NCBI GenBank assembly: GCA_945870465.1 | Contig: CAMBSS010000245.1 | Span: forward strand, 1 to 5,347 | Origin: Bordetella parapertussis | GTDB lineage: Bacteria > Pseudomonadota > Gammaproteobacteria > Burkholderiales > SG8-41 | Direction: 5' to 3' | Length of the DNA: 5,347 bases | Shown: in pieces, positions 1 through 5,347 of the stretch | Numbering within the stretch: the stretch's first letter is position 1 | Layout of the letters: every line of letters starts with the position of its first letter | Program-made: the position numbers and the translations under genes | Notes under the pieces: generated by a model | Seen by the model: the letters and a program-made list of their open reading frames with translations, nothing else | What the model was told of the DNA's origin: nothing | Databases searched by the model: none

Positions 1-775
1 TCGCGGCGGGCGTATGCGCGGGTGCCGCGACCGCCCACCAGTTGCTGGCGTCGTAGCCCGGCACGCCGGCTTCGGCGATGGTCGGCAGGTCGGGCAGCGT
101 GGCTGCGCGCGTGGCGCCGCCGGTGGCGATCGGCTTTAATTTTCCCGAACGGATATGCGGTATCGACTGCACGATGGAGCCGACCGTCATGTGCGACTGC
201 CCGCCCATCACGTCTATCATCGCCGGAAAGCCGCCTTTGTACAGCAGTATGGTGAAGTCCTGCCCGGAGAGGCTCTTGAACAGCGCGGTGCCGAAATGCT
301 GGAAGCCGCCCGCGGTCGCCATGGTGATCACGCCCGGCTTGTCTTTGCCGATCGCGAGAATTTCCTTCACCGTATTCACCGGCAGCAACGGCCCCACGGT
401 GAGCACGGTCGGGCCGCTACCGAGCTTGGCCACCCAGTCGAACGCGGCCAGCGAATCGTACGGCAATTTGCGCACTGCCGGATTCATCGTGAACGCGGCC
501 GAGGCGAGCAGCAGCGTATAGCCGTCGGGCGCCGAGCGCGCGACAATCTCGGTACCTATGATGCCTTCGGCGCCGGGACGGTTGTCGACCACGACCTGCT
601 TGCCGAAAGTCTGCGTGAGATGGTTGGCGACGTTGCGCGCCATGATGTCGTTGCTGCCGCCGGCCGCCTGCGGCACCAGCAGGCGTATCGGCCGGCTCGG
701 ATAAGACTGCTCCGCGGCCTGCACACCGGCAACAGCTAGTAATGCGAGAACGCCCACCGCGCGATCGAACTTCAT
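1..775 (-). CDS. Bug/TctC-family tripartite tricarboxylate transporter substrate-binding protein, C-terminus cut by window edge
   Basis: Probable periplasmic solute receptor for a small carboxylate; the ligand cannot be named. I translated the minus strand from ATG at 773-775: 258 codons are open to the left edge, about 65 residues short of the usual 320-330. Residues 1-20 form a signal peptide (charged MKFDR, a hydrophobic run, then VQA before A21). Family landmarks follow in order: YPSRPIRLLVP (25-35), AAGGSNDIMAR (37-47), VVVDNRPGAEG (61-71), SAPDGYTLLL (81-90), LPYDSL (104-109) and LPTIAEAGVPGY (230-241). Where many relatives, including the second copy in this window, have VPYRG, this one has LLYKGG (177-182). 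The gene diverges from gst, and no TctA or TctB subunit is visible. Family assignment is firm; substrate and transporter partner are unknown. Confidence 0.93.
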   Translation of the reverse strand, partial: MKFDRAVGVLALLAVAGVQAAEQSYPSRPIRLLVPQAAGGSNDIMARNVANHLTQTFGKQVVVDNRPGAEGIIGTEIVARSAPDGYTLLLASAAFTMNPAVRKLPYDSLAAFDWVAKLGSGPTVLTVGPLLPVNTVKEILAIGKDKPGVITMATAGGFQHFGTALFKSLSGQDFTILLYKGGFPAMIDVMGGQSHMTVGSIVQSIPHIRSGKLKPIATGGATRAATLPDLPTIAEAGVPGYDASNWWAVAAPAHTPAA

Positions 776-780
776 TTGCT

Positions 781-788
781 TCTCCCCC
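781..788 (-). promoter_or_regulatory. Ribosome binding site of the left Bug/TctC gene
   Basis: On the minus strand this reads GGGGGAGA, with a GGAG core at 782-785 six bases before the ATG at 773-775. It decides the start: another in-frame ATG lies 12 codons upstream at 809-811 but has no comparable purine tract, and starting there would put a polar stretch ahead of the signal peptide. Confidence 0.7.
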
Positions 789-820
789 GAATTGTCCGTC
801 TTTGCGTGCATGATAACGCG

Positions 821-844
821 GGGCGCCGGCAACAGGGGCGCCGG
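821..844. repeat. 9-bp direct repeat GGGCGCCGG (two copies) in the divergent intergenic region
   Basis: GGGCGCCGG occurs at 821-829 and again at 836-844, offset by 15 bp. Each copy contains the palindrome GGCGCC, so the two can also pair as a stem. The second copy ends two bases before the TATAAT at 847-852, so it covers the spacer and -35 zone of a rightward promoter. A regulator site is possible but unproven; such GC-rich words also arise by chance in GC-rich DNA. Confidence 0.4.
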
Positions 845-846
845 TT

Positions 847-852
847 TATAAT
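847..852 (+). promoter_or_regulatory. Candidate -10 box for gst
   Basis: A perfect TATAAT stands out in very GC-rich surroundings, 70 bp before the gst start codon, and would place transcription start near 859 with a leader of about 64 bases. No recognisable -35 hexamer lies 16-18 bp upstream, where the sequence is GGCGCCGG-rich, and there is no extended -10 TG. The promoter may therefore need an activator, or the match may be chance. Confidence 0.4.
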
Positions 853-910
853 CATCGCGACGCCAACGGCCGCTCATTCCGCCCGGCCGCTCCGATCAAC
901 CCACCTTGTC

Positions 911-914
911 AGGA
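911..914 (+). promoter_or_regulatory. Ribosome binding site of gst
   Basis: AGGA lies eight bases before the ATG at 923-925. It supports that start over a longer in-frame reading from TTG at 776, which would add 49 residues with no similarity to the glutathione S-transferase fold and would begin next to the divergent gene's own start. Confidence 0.6.
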
Positions 915-922
915 ACCTACCA

Positions 923-1552
923 ATGTTGACGCTTTATTTTTGCCCCGGCGCATGTTCAACCGCTTCACATATGGCGCTCGAAGAAACCGGCGCCCAGTAC
1001 GGCGAGAAACCGATTTTCCTGCCGAAAGGCGAGCAAAAAACCGAAACCTATCTCAAGATCAATCCGCGCGGCAAGGTGCCTGCGCTCGAGGTGGACGGCA
1101 AAATCCTCACCGAGAATACGGCCATCCTCTGCTACCTCGCGAAAACATTTCCCGAGAAGAAACTGATGCCGACGGACGCGTTCGAGCAGGCGCGCTGCAT
1201 TTCGACCATGGCGTGGTTCTCCAACATCGTGCACCCGTCGTATTCCCATTACATGCGGCCGGAGCGTTTTGCCGCCGATGCCACTGCACAGCCCAGCGTG
1301 AAAGAAACGGGCAAGAAATCATTCTGGGCGAACTGCCAGGAAATCGATTCCCTGCTCGAAGGCCGCGACTGGATCATGGGCAAGGAATTCTCGGTCGCCG
1401 ATTGCTACGCGCTGGTGTTCTACGGCTGGGGACTGCGCGCGGAACTGCCGATGAAAGAACTCGCCAACTTCACGGCGTTCAAAGAGCGCATGCTGAAGCG
1501 CCCGGCAGTGAAGAAAGTGCTCGAAAGCGAAGAAAGTATTCTGCTCAAGTAA
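923..1552 (+). CDS. Glutathione S-transferase, beta-class-like
   Basis: Cytosolic enzyme of 209 residues, the usual length for bacterial GSTs, expected to use glutathione for conjugation, thiol transfer or peroxide handling. The N-terminal thioredoxin-like domain (about 1-80) starts MLTLYFCPGACS: C11 aligns with the catalytic/mixed-disulfide cysteine (Cys10) of beta-class enzymes such as Proteus mirabilis GST B1-1. NPRGKVPAL (47-55) holds the cis-proline P53, and TENTAI (63-68) is the site that grips the glutathione gamma-glutamyl group, with E64-N65 where S or T is common at the second position. The helical C-terminal domain (about 88-205) has H104, which may match beta-class His106, and the N-capping box FSVAD (156-160). 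Apparently monocistronic, divergent from one binding-protein gene and convergent with another. It is not a zeta-class maleylacetoacetate isomerase, since the SSCxxWRVR-type motif is absent. The natural substrate is unknown. Confidence 0.93.
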   Translation: MLTLYFCPGACSTASHMALEETGAQYGEKPIFLPKGEQKTETYLKINPRGKVPALEVDGKILTENTAILCYLAKTFPEKKLMPTDAFEQARCISTMAWFSNIVHPSYSHYMRPERFAADATAQPSVKETGKKSFWANCQEIDSLLEGRDWIMGKEFSVADCYALVFYGWGLRAELPMKELANFTAFKERMLKRPAVKKVLESEESILLK

Positions 1553-1565
1553 CGTTAGTTACTTG
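1546..1565 (+). repeat. Perfect 8-bp inverted repeat over the gst stop codon
   Basis: CAAGTAAC (1546-1553) and GTTACTTG (1558-1565) are exact reverse complements separated by GTTA. The TAA stop at 1550-1552 lies inside the left arm. The stem is weak (three GC pairs) and no U-run follows, so it is not a classical terminator alone. It sits directly against the stronger palindromic element to its right. Confidence 0.6.
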
Positions 1566-1666
1566 CGTCGTTCCCGCGTATGAGAGCCTGCCCCGGCAGG
1601 TATCAGGCCGGGGCGGGAACCCAGGCGATCGAATTGTTCTGGATACCCGCCCGCGCGGGTATGGCG
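1566..1666. repeat. Intergenic palindromic repeat element with CCCGCG/CGCGGG arms, about 101 bp
   Basis: The ends are imperfect inverted repeats: 1566-1578 matches the reverse complement of 1654-1666 at 10 of 13 positions with an exact CCCGCG core. A second inner pair, GCGGGAACCCAG (1613-1624) against CTGGATACCCGC (1639-1650), matches at 10 of 12. The left half folds through exact GTTCCCGC (1570-1577) and GCGGGAAC (1613-1620), the right half through exact ATACCCGC (1643-1650) and GCGGGTAT (1655-1662) with a CCGC loop. This resembles, from memory, the 'GTCATTCCCGCG ... GCGGGAATCCAG ... CTGGATACCCGC' palindromic elements scattered between genes in many proteobacteria. It encodes nothing and fills the gap between two convergent genes. 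Family membership is inferred from resemblance; genome copy number cannot be seen here. Confidence 0.6.
1587..1617. terminator. Strong hairpin between convergent genes, possible bidirectional terminator
   Basis: CCTGCCCCGGC (1587-1597) pairs with GCCGGGGCGGG (1607-1617) over 11 positions including one T-G wobble, with a 9-base loop. It lies 34 bp after the gst stop and 65 bp beyond the stop of the opposing tctC-like gene. Neither strand has a following T-run, so intrinsic termination is doubtful; it may act as a transcript-end stabiliser or only as part of the surrounding repeat. A smaller fold, CCTGC-CCCG-GCAGG at 1587-1600, competes with it. Confidence 0.35.
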
Positions 1667-1682
1667 ATTAAACAGAGCCTCT

Positions 1683-2648
1683 TTATTCGGGCTTGGCTCC
1701 CGATTCCTTGACCGCCTTGCCCCACTTCACGATTTCCTGCGCGATGTACTGCGCGGCTTCGGAGGGGGAATTGCCGACCGGATCGGCACCGTCCTTTGCC
1801 AGCCGTTCAACGACGTCGGGTTGGCGCACCGCTTTCGACGCTTCGGCGTGCAATTTGGCAATGACGTCCCCCGGCGTGCCGGCGGGCGCCAGCAGGTAAT
1901 AGGAATTCACCACTTCGTAACCGCGCAGGGTTTCCGCGATGGCGGGAATTTCCGGCACCACCGTCGAACGAGCCGCACCGGTCACGGCCAGCCCTCTGAC
2001 TTTTCCGCTGCGCACGTGCGGCAATGAAGTGATCAGGCTCGCGATATATAACTGCGTTTGACCGGCGATCAGGTCTATCATCGCCGGCGACGAGCCGCGG
2101 TACGGCACGTGCACCATCCTGATACCGGCCATCTGGTTGAATATTTCATTGGCGAGATGTCCGCCGCTGCCCGCGCCCGCCGACGCGAAATTGAGCTTGC
2201 CCGGCTGCGCCTTGGCAAGCGTGATCAATTCCTTGACCGTACGTACCGGCAACGCCGGGTGAATGTTAAGCAGTAGCGGCTGCAGCGCAATCTGCGAAAT
2301 CGCCGCGAAGTCTTTCAGGGTGTCGTAGGGCAGCTTGGGGTAAAGCGATGGATTGATCACGTGGCTGCCGTACGCGAGCAGCAGCACGTAGCCATCAGGC
2401 GCGGCCTTCGCCACGATGTCGGTACCGACCACGCCGCCCGAGCCCGAGCGGTTCTCGACCACGACCTGCTGTCCCATCGACGCCGACATCTTGCCCGCAA
2501 CCAGACGGGCAATGATATCGGCGCTCCCGCCGGCGGCGGTCGATACCAACATGCGTATGGGCTTGGCGGGATAAGTCTGCGCGTGCGCTGCTGGCGCAAT
2601 GAAAATTATTCCCAGCGCCAATGCCGCGTAGTACCTCTGGCTTCTCAT
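1683..2648 (-). CDS. Bug/TctC-family tripartite tricarboxylate transporter substrate-binding protein (complete)
   Basis: Periplasmic binding protein of 321 residues, the normal family length, presumed to capture a carboxylate and hand it to a TctAB-type membrane pair not present here. The signal peptide is residues 1-23 (MRSQRYY, hydrophobic core, AHA before Q24). Landmarks: YPAKPIRMLV (26-35), AAGGSADIIAR (38-48), VVVENRSGSGG (62-72), KAAPDGYVLLL (81-91), LPYDTLKDF (106-114), GSGGHLANEIF (160-170), HVPYRGSSPAMIDLIAGQ (180-197) and LLAPAGTPGDV (252-262). The start at 2646-2648 is chosen because GAGGAG precedes it and the signal peptide begins there; an upstream in-frame ATG at 2661-2663 lies beyond that site. 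It begins 37 bp after acnA on the same strand, so co-transcription is likely. Its divergence from the other binding protein in this window argues against a recent duplication. A citrate- or aconitate-like ligand is suggested only by its neighbour. Confidence 0.95.
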   Translation of the reverse strand: MRSQRYYAALALGIIFIAPAAHAQTYPAKPIRMLVSTAAGGSADIIARLVAGKMSASMGQQVVVENRSGSGGVVGTDIVAKAAPDGYVLLLAYGSHVINPSLYPKLPYDTLKDFAAISQIALQPLLLNIHPALPVRTVKELITLAKAQPGKLNFASAGAGSGGHLANEIFNQMAGIRMVHVPYRGSSPAMIDLIAGQTQLYIASLITSLPHVRSGKVRGLAVTGAARSTVVPEIPAIAETLRGYEVVNSYYLLAPAGTPGDVIAKLHAEASKAVRQPDVVERLAKDGADPVGNSPSEAAQYIAQEIVKWGKAVKESGAKPE

Positions 2649-2654
2649 CAAACA

Positions 2655-2660
2655 CTCCTC
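2655..2660 (-). promoter_or_regulatory. Ribosome binding site of the second Bug/TctC gene
   Basis: The minus strand reads GAGGAG six bases before the ATG at 2646-2648. This strong site in the 37-bp acnA-tctC gap fixes the start and rules out the longer in-frame reading up to 2831, which would run through the end of acnA. It also indicates independent translation of the second gene on a shared message. Confidence 0.75.
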
Positions 2661-2685
2661 CATTATTTTGTGGCGCCGCCGCGGG

Positions 2686-5347
2686 TTACGCGGCCAGCCT
2701 GCTGCGGATAACAAACTGGAACGTGCCGCCGTGCCGGTAGTAAGCGATTTCCTGCAGCGTATCGAGCCGCACCAGTAGATTGATGCGCTCAGTCGAGCCG
2801 TCTGCCCGCGTGATGGTGCAACCGAGTTCATGGCGCGGGCTCAAATCGGCGCCCAGATCGTCCATGTCGAATATTTCGCTGCCGTCGAGCTGCAGCGTCT
2901 TGCGGCTCGCCCCGTCGGTGAACTGCAAAGGCAGGACACCCATGCCGACCAGGTTCGAGCGATGTATGCGCTCGAAGCTTTCAGCGATGATCGCGCGCGC
3001 GCCCAGGAGGCGCGCGCCCTTGGCGGCCCAGTCCCGCGACGAGCCCGCTCCGTATTCGCCGCCGCCGATGATGATCAAGGGCACTTTGTCCGCGGCATAA
3101 CGCTCGGCCGCTTCATGTATGGAAAGCGTGTCGCCCGACGGCATGTGCCGCGTGAAGCTGCCTTCGCGTCCCGGCACGAGTTCATTTTTGATGCGGATGT
3201 TGGCGAATGTGCCGCGGATCATCACGTCGTGGTTCAGCCGGCGCGCCGCGTACGATACGAAGTCGCGCGACTTGATGCCCAGTGATTCCAGGTATTTTGC
3301 CGACGGCGTGCCGTCCGAAATCGTGCCGATCGGCGAGATGTGGTCGGTGGTGAGCATGTCGCCGAACATCGCGAGGACGCGCGCGCCCTTGATGCCCTTG
3401 AGCGGCAAAGGTTCGCGCGGCATGTCGTCAAAAAACGGCGGGCGGCGCACGAAAGTGCTGTCCTTGTTCCACCCGAACAACGTGCCGCTGCCGCCCGGTA
3501 CCTGCTGCCATTCGGGCGGCCCCGCTTCCAGATTTTTGTAACGGCGTTCGAACAGCACCGGCATCAGCGTTTCGCCGACGATGCGCTTGATCTCGGACGT
3601 GTCCGGCCAGATGTCTTTGAGGAATACCGGTTTGCCGTCGTTTCCCGTGCCGAGCGGTTCGACATTCAGATCTTTCGTGATCGAACCCGCCAATGCGTAG
3701 GCCACGACGAGCGCCGGCGACATCAGGAAATTCGCGGTGATTTTCGGATGAATACGGCCTTCGAAATTGCGGTTGCCGGACAGGACGGCCACTGCCGCAA
3801 GCTGGTTGTCGCCAATGGCCTGCGTAATCTCCGGCGACAACGGCCCGGAATTTCCCATGCACGTCGTGCAGCCGTAGCCGACCACATAAAACCCAAGTTC
3901 ATTCAGCGGCTGCTGCAGACCGCCCTGCGCGAGATAATCGGATACAACAAGCGAACCCGGCGCAAACGACGTCTTGACCCACGGCTTCGTCTTCAATCCT
4001 TTCGCAATCGCATTTTTCGCGAGCAACCCGGCCGCCACCATCGAATCCGGGTTCGCGGTATTCGTGCAGCTGGTAATTGCGGCCAGCACGATGTCGCCAT
4101 TGCCGATCTGGTAGCTGGCGCCCTGCACGTCGACTTTATCGGACGTCCCCGGATGGGCAGCCGCGAACGCCGCGGGCAATTGCGGGAGTGAAACCAGTTG
4201 GTTCGGCCGCTGGGGACCGGCAGCACTCGGCTCGACCGTCCCCAGATCGAGCTCGACGATGGCGCTGTATTGCGGCACCGGCGTGCTGTCATCGCGCCAC
4301 AATCCCTGCGCCCGGCAGTACGCTTCGACCAATGCAATCTGGTGCGCGTCGCGGCCGGTGATTTTGAGAAAGCGCAGCGTCTCGGCATCGACCGGGAAAA
4401 ATCCCATGTTCGCGCCGTACTCCGGAGTCATGTTGGACAGGGTCGCGCGATCGGGCAGGCTCAACTCATTCACGCCCGCGCCGAAAAACTCGACCGTCTT
4501 GCCGACGACCTTGTGGCCGCGCATGGCTTTCGTCAGCGTGAGCACGAGGTCCGTCGCGGTTACGCCGGGCTTCAGCTTGCCGACCAGACGGCAGCCGACT
4601 GCTTCCGGTATCTGGATGACCATGGGTTCGCCGAGTGCGGCAGTGCCGCCTTCCAGGCCACCGACTCCCCAGCCGACGATGCCGAGACAGTTGATCATCG
4701 CGGTATGGCTGTCCATGCCCAGCAACGATTCCGGGTATGCGAATGTGCGGCCTTCGCGATCCTCCGTCCACACCACGCGCGCCAGGCGCTCTATGCTCAC
4801 CTGGTGGCAGATGCCGCTGCCCGGCGGAATCACGCGCACGTTGGCGAAGGCCTGCTGCCCCCAGCGGATGAAAGAGTAGCGCTCGCGATTGCGCTGGATT
4901 TCGAGCGCGAGGTTTAATTGCGCGGCGTCGGCGCTACCGGCATGGTCTACCGTGATGCCATGGTCGATGATGAAGTCGATTGCGACAGACGGATTGATGC
5001 GTTGCGGGTCTGCGCCGAGGCGCTTCATCGCATCCCGCATCGCCGCCATGTCGCCGAACAACGGAAAGCCGGACGAATCCGGAATCATCATGCGCGCCGG
5101 CTTGAATTCGATTTCGTGTTCGGATTTGCCCGCCTGCAGCCAATCCACCATGCCCCATGCCCTGCCCGCATCGCCGCCCGCGGCGCCGTGGCGGATTTGA
5201 TTTTCGAGCAGCACCTTCAACGCGTACGGAAGCCTGCTGATGCCGGCCAGTCCCGACTCTTCCGCCGCTGCAAGGCTGTAGTACTGGTAAACGCGATCGC
5301 CGACCTTGAGTTCGCGGACGGTGCCGGCGCTGTCAAATGGACGGTTC
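2686..5347 (-). CDS. acnA: Aconitate hydratase, AcnA/IRP1 type (N-terminal few residues beyond the window)
   Basis: Cytosolic [4Fe-4S] enzyme interconverting citrate, cis-aconitate and isocitrate. Numbering from the first visible codon at 5344-5346, 886 residues are seen. Matching the cluster cysteines to E. coli AcnA (435, 501, 504) implies about eight are missing. The ATG at 5218-5220 is internal: the frame stays open upstream and encodes typical AcnA N-terminal sequence (ELKVGDRVYQYYSL, ISRLPYA before MKVLLEN). Cluster ligands are C427 in ITSCTNT and C493/C496 in GYGCTTCMGNSGP. Active-site segments are DSHT (212-215), SGNRNFEGR (523-531, substrate arginines R526 and R531), GDMLTTDHISP (662-672) and the swivel-domain loop GEYGAGSSRDW (763-773) with the catalytic serine. 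All key residues are present and the frame is unbroken. AcnB has another domain order; AcnD (2-methylcitrate dehydratase) is less likely given the N-terminus and length. The core has unusual residues around DSHT, so this may be a second, non-housekeeping aconitase. It leads a likely operon with the tctC-like gene. Confidence 0.95.
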   Translation of the reverse strand, partial: NRPFDSAGTVRELKVGDRVYQYYSLAAAEESGLAGISRLPYALKVLLENQIRHGAAGGDAGRAWGMVDWLQAGKSEHEIEFKPARMMIPDSSGFPLFGDMAAMRDAMKRLGADPQRINPSVAIDFIIDHGITVDHAGSADAAQLNLALEIQRNRERYSFIRWGQQAFANVRVIPPGSGICHQVSIERLARVVWTEDREGRTFAYPESLLGMDSHTAMINCLGIVGWGVGGLEGGTAALGEPMVIQIPEAVGCRLVGKLKPGVTATDLVLTLTKAMRGHKVVGKTVEFFGAGVNELSLPDRATLSNMTPEYGANMGFFPVDAETLRFLKITGRDAHQIALVEAYCRAQGLWRDDSTPVPQYSAIVELDLGTVEPSAAGPQRPNQLVSLPQLPAAFAAAHPGTSDKVDVQGASYQIGNGDIVLAAITSCTNTANPDSMVAAGLLAKNAIAKGLKTKPWVKTSFAPGSLVVSDYLAQGGLQQPLNELGFYVVGYGCTTCMGNSGPLSPEITQAIGDNQLAAVAVLSGNRNFEGRIHPKITANFLMSPALVVAYALAGSITKDLNVEPLGTGNDGKPVFLKDIWPDTSEIKRIVGETLMPVLFERRYKNLEAGPPEWQQVPGGSGTLFGWNKDSTFVRRPPFFDDMPREPLPLKGIKGARVLAMFGDMLTTDHISPIGTISDGTPSAKYLESLGIKSRDFVSYAARRLNHDVMIRGTFANIRIKNELVPGREGSFTRHMPSGDTLSIHEAAERYAADKVPLIIIGGGEYGAGSSRDWAAKGARLLGARAIIAESFERIHRSNLVGMGVLPLQFTDGASRKTLQLDGSEIFDMDDLGADLSPRHELGCTITRADGSTERINLLVRLDTLQEIAYYRHGGTFQFVIRSRLAA

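Noticed and set aside
78..739. Overlapping plus-strand open frames at 78-521 and 155-739
   Set aside because: Both are antisense to the left Bug/TctC gene, whose minus-strand translation has a signal peptide and all family motifs.
776..860. A leftward promoter for the left Bug/TctC gene (TATCAT-like box around 808-813 on the minus strand with TTGCCG upstream)
   Set aside because: The spacing between the two hexamers is about 11 bp, too short for a sigma-70 promoter, and no better pair was found.
776..922. N-terminal extension of the GST from TTG at 776
   Set aside because: The extra 49 residues do not resemble any GST N-terminus, while the ATG at 923 starts exactly at the first beta strand and has an AGGA site.
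2649..2831. N-terminal extension of the second Bug/TctC protein overlapping the end of acnA
   Set aside because: It would bury the signal peptide 61 residues inside the protein; GAGGAG at 2655-2660 fixes the start at 2648.
3340..4191. A 283-codon open frame on the plus strand inside the aconitase region
   Set aside because: It is exactly antisense to conserved aconitase core sequence, is rich in Arg and His as expected of shadow frames in GC-rich DNA, and has no recognisable domain.
2686..5220. A shorter aconitase starting at the ATG at 5218-5220
   Set aside because: The frame stays open to 5347 and the upstream 42 codons encode conserved AcnA N-terminal sequence, so the true start lies beyond the window.
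2686..5347. Assignment of the aconitase as AcnB, AcnD or a 3-isopropylmalate dehydratase
   Set aside because: The swivel domain is C-terminal, unlike AcnB; a single chain of nearly 900 residues with an AcnA-like N-terminus does not fit LeuC/LeuD and fits AcnD less well.
1..5347. CRISPR array, tRNA or rRNA genes, insertion sequence or phage genes
   Set aside because: No regularly spaced direct repeats, no cloverleaf-like or rRNA sequence, and no transposase, integrase or phage-like protein was seen; coding genes occupy nearly all of the window.

Overview
The window is GC-rich DNA (roughly 60% by eye) that looks like a chromosomal segment of a betaproteobacterium, probably Burkholderiales-like. 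The main reason is two separate periplasmic binding proteins of the TctC/Bug family, a family strongly expanded in Burkholderiales. A beta-class-like glutathione S-transferase and a short 'CCCGCG...CGCGGG' palindromic intergenic element of a kind common in beta- and gammaproteobacteria fit this. The genus cannot be named from the sequence.

Layout. 1-775 (minus) is a Bug/TctC-type binding protein whose C-terminus runs off the left edge. 776-922 is a divergent intergenic region with a TATAAT box pointing right and a 9-bp direct repeat. 923-1552 (plus) is a complete glutathione S-transferase. 1553-1682 is a convergent intergenic region almost filled by an imperfectly palindromic, two-hairpin repeat of about 101 bp. 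1683-2648 (minus) is a second, complete Bug/TctC-type protein. 2686-5347 (minus) is an aconitate hydratase of the AcnA type, complete except for about eight N-terminal residues beyond the right edge. No gene-free stretch exceeds 300 bases.

How the genes may work together. acnA and the second tctC-like gene share a strand with a 37-bp gap, so they are probably co-transcribed, aconitase first. This suggests, without proving, that a periplasmic carboxylate receptor is made together with the enzyme that interconverts citrate, cis-aconitate and isocitrate. No TctA or TctB membrane subunit lies in the window, so both binding proteins appear orphan here. The gst gene stands alone between them and its link to the other genes is unclear.

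Most of the content is ordinary metabolism and I see no clear new system. The best items for follow-up are the acnA-tctC pairing, the somewhat unusual aconitase signature residues, and the palindromic repeat between the convergent genes.
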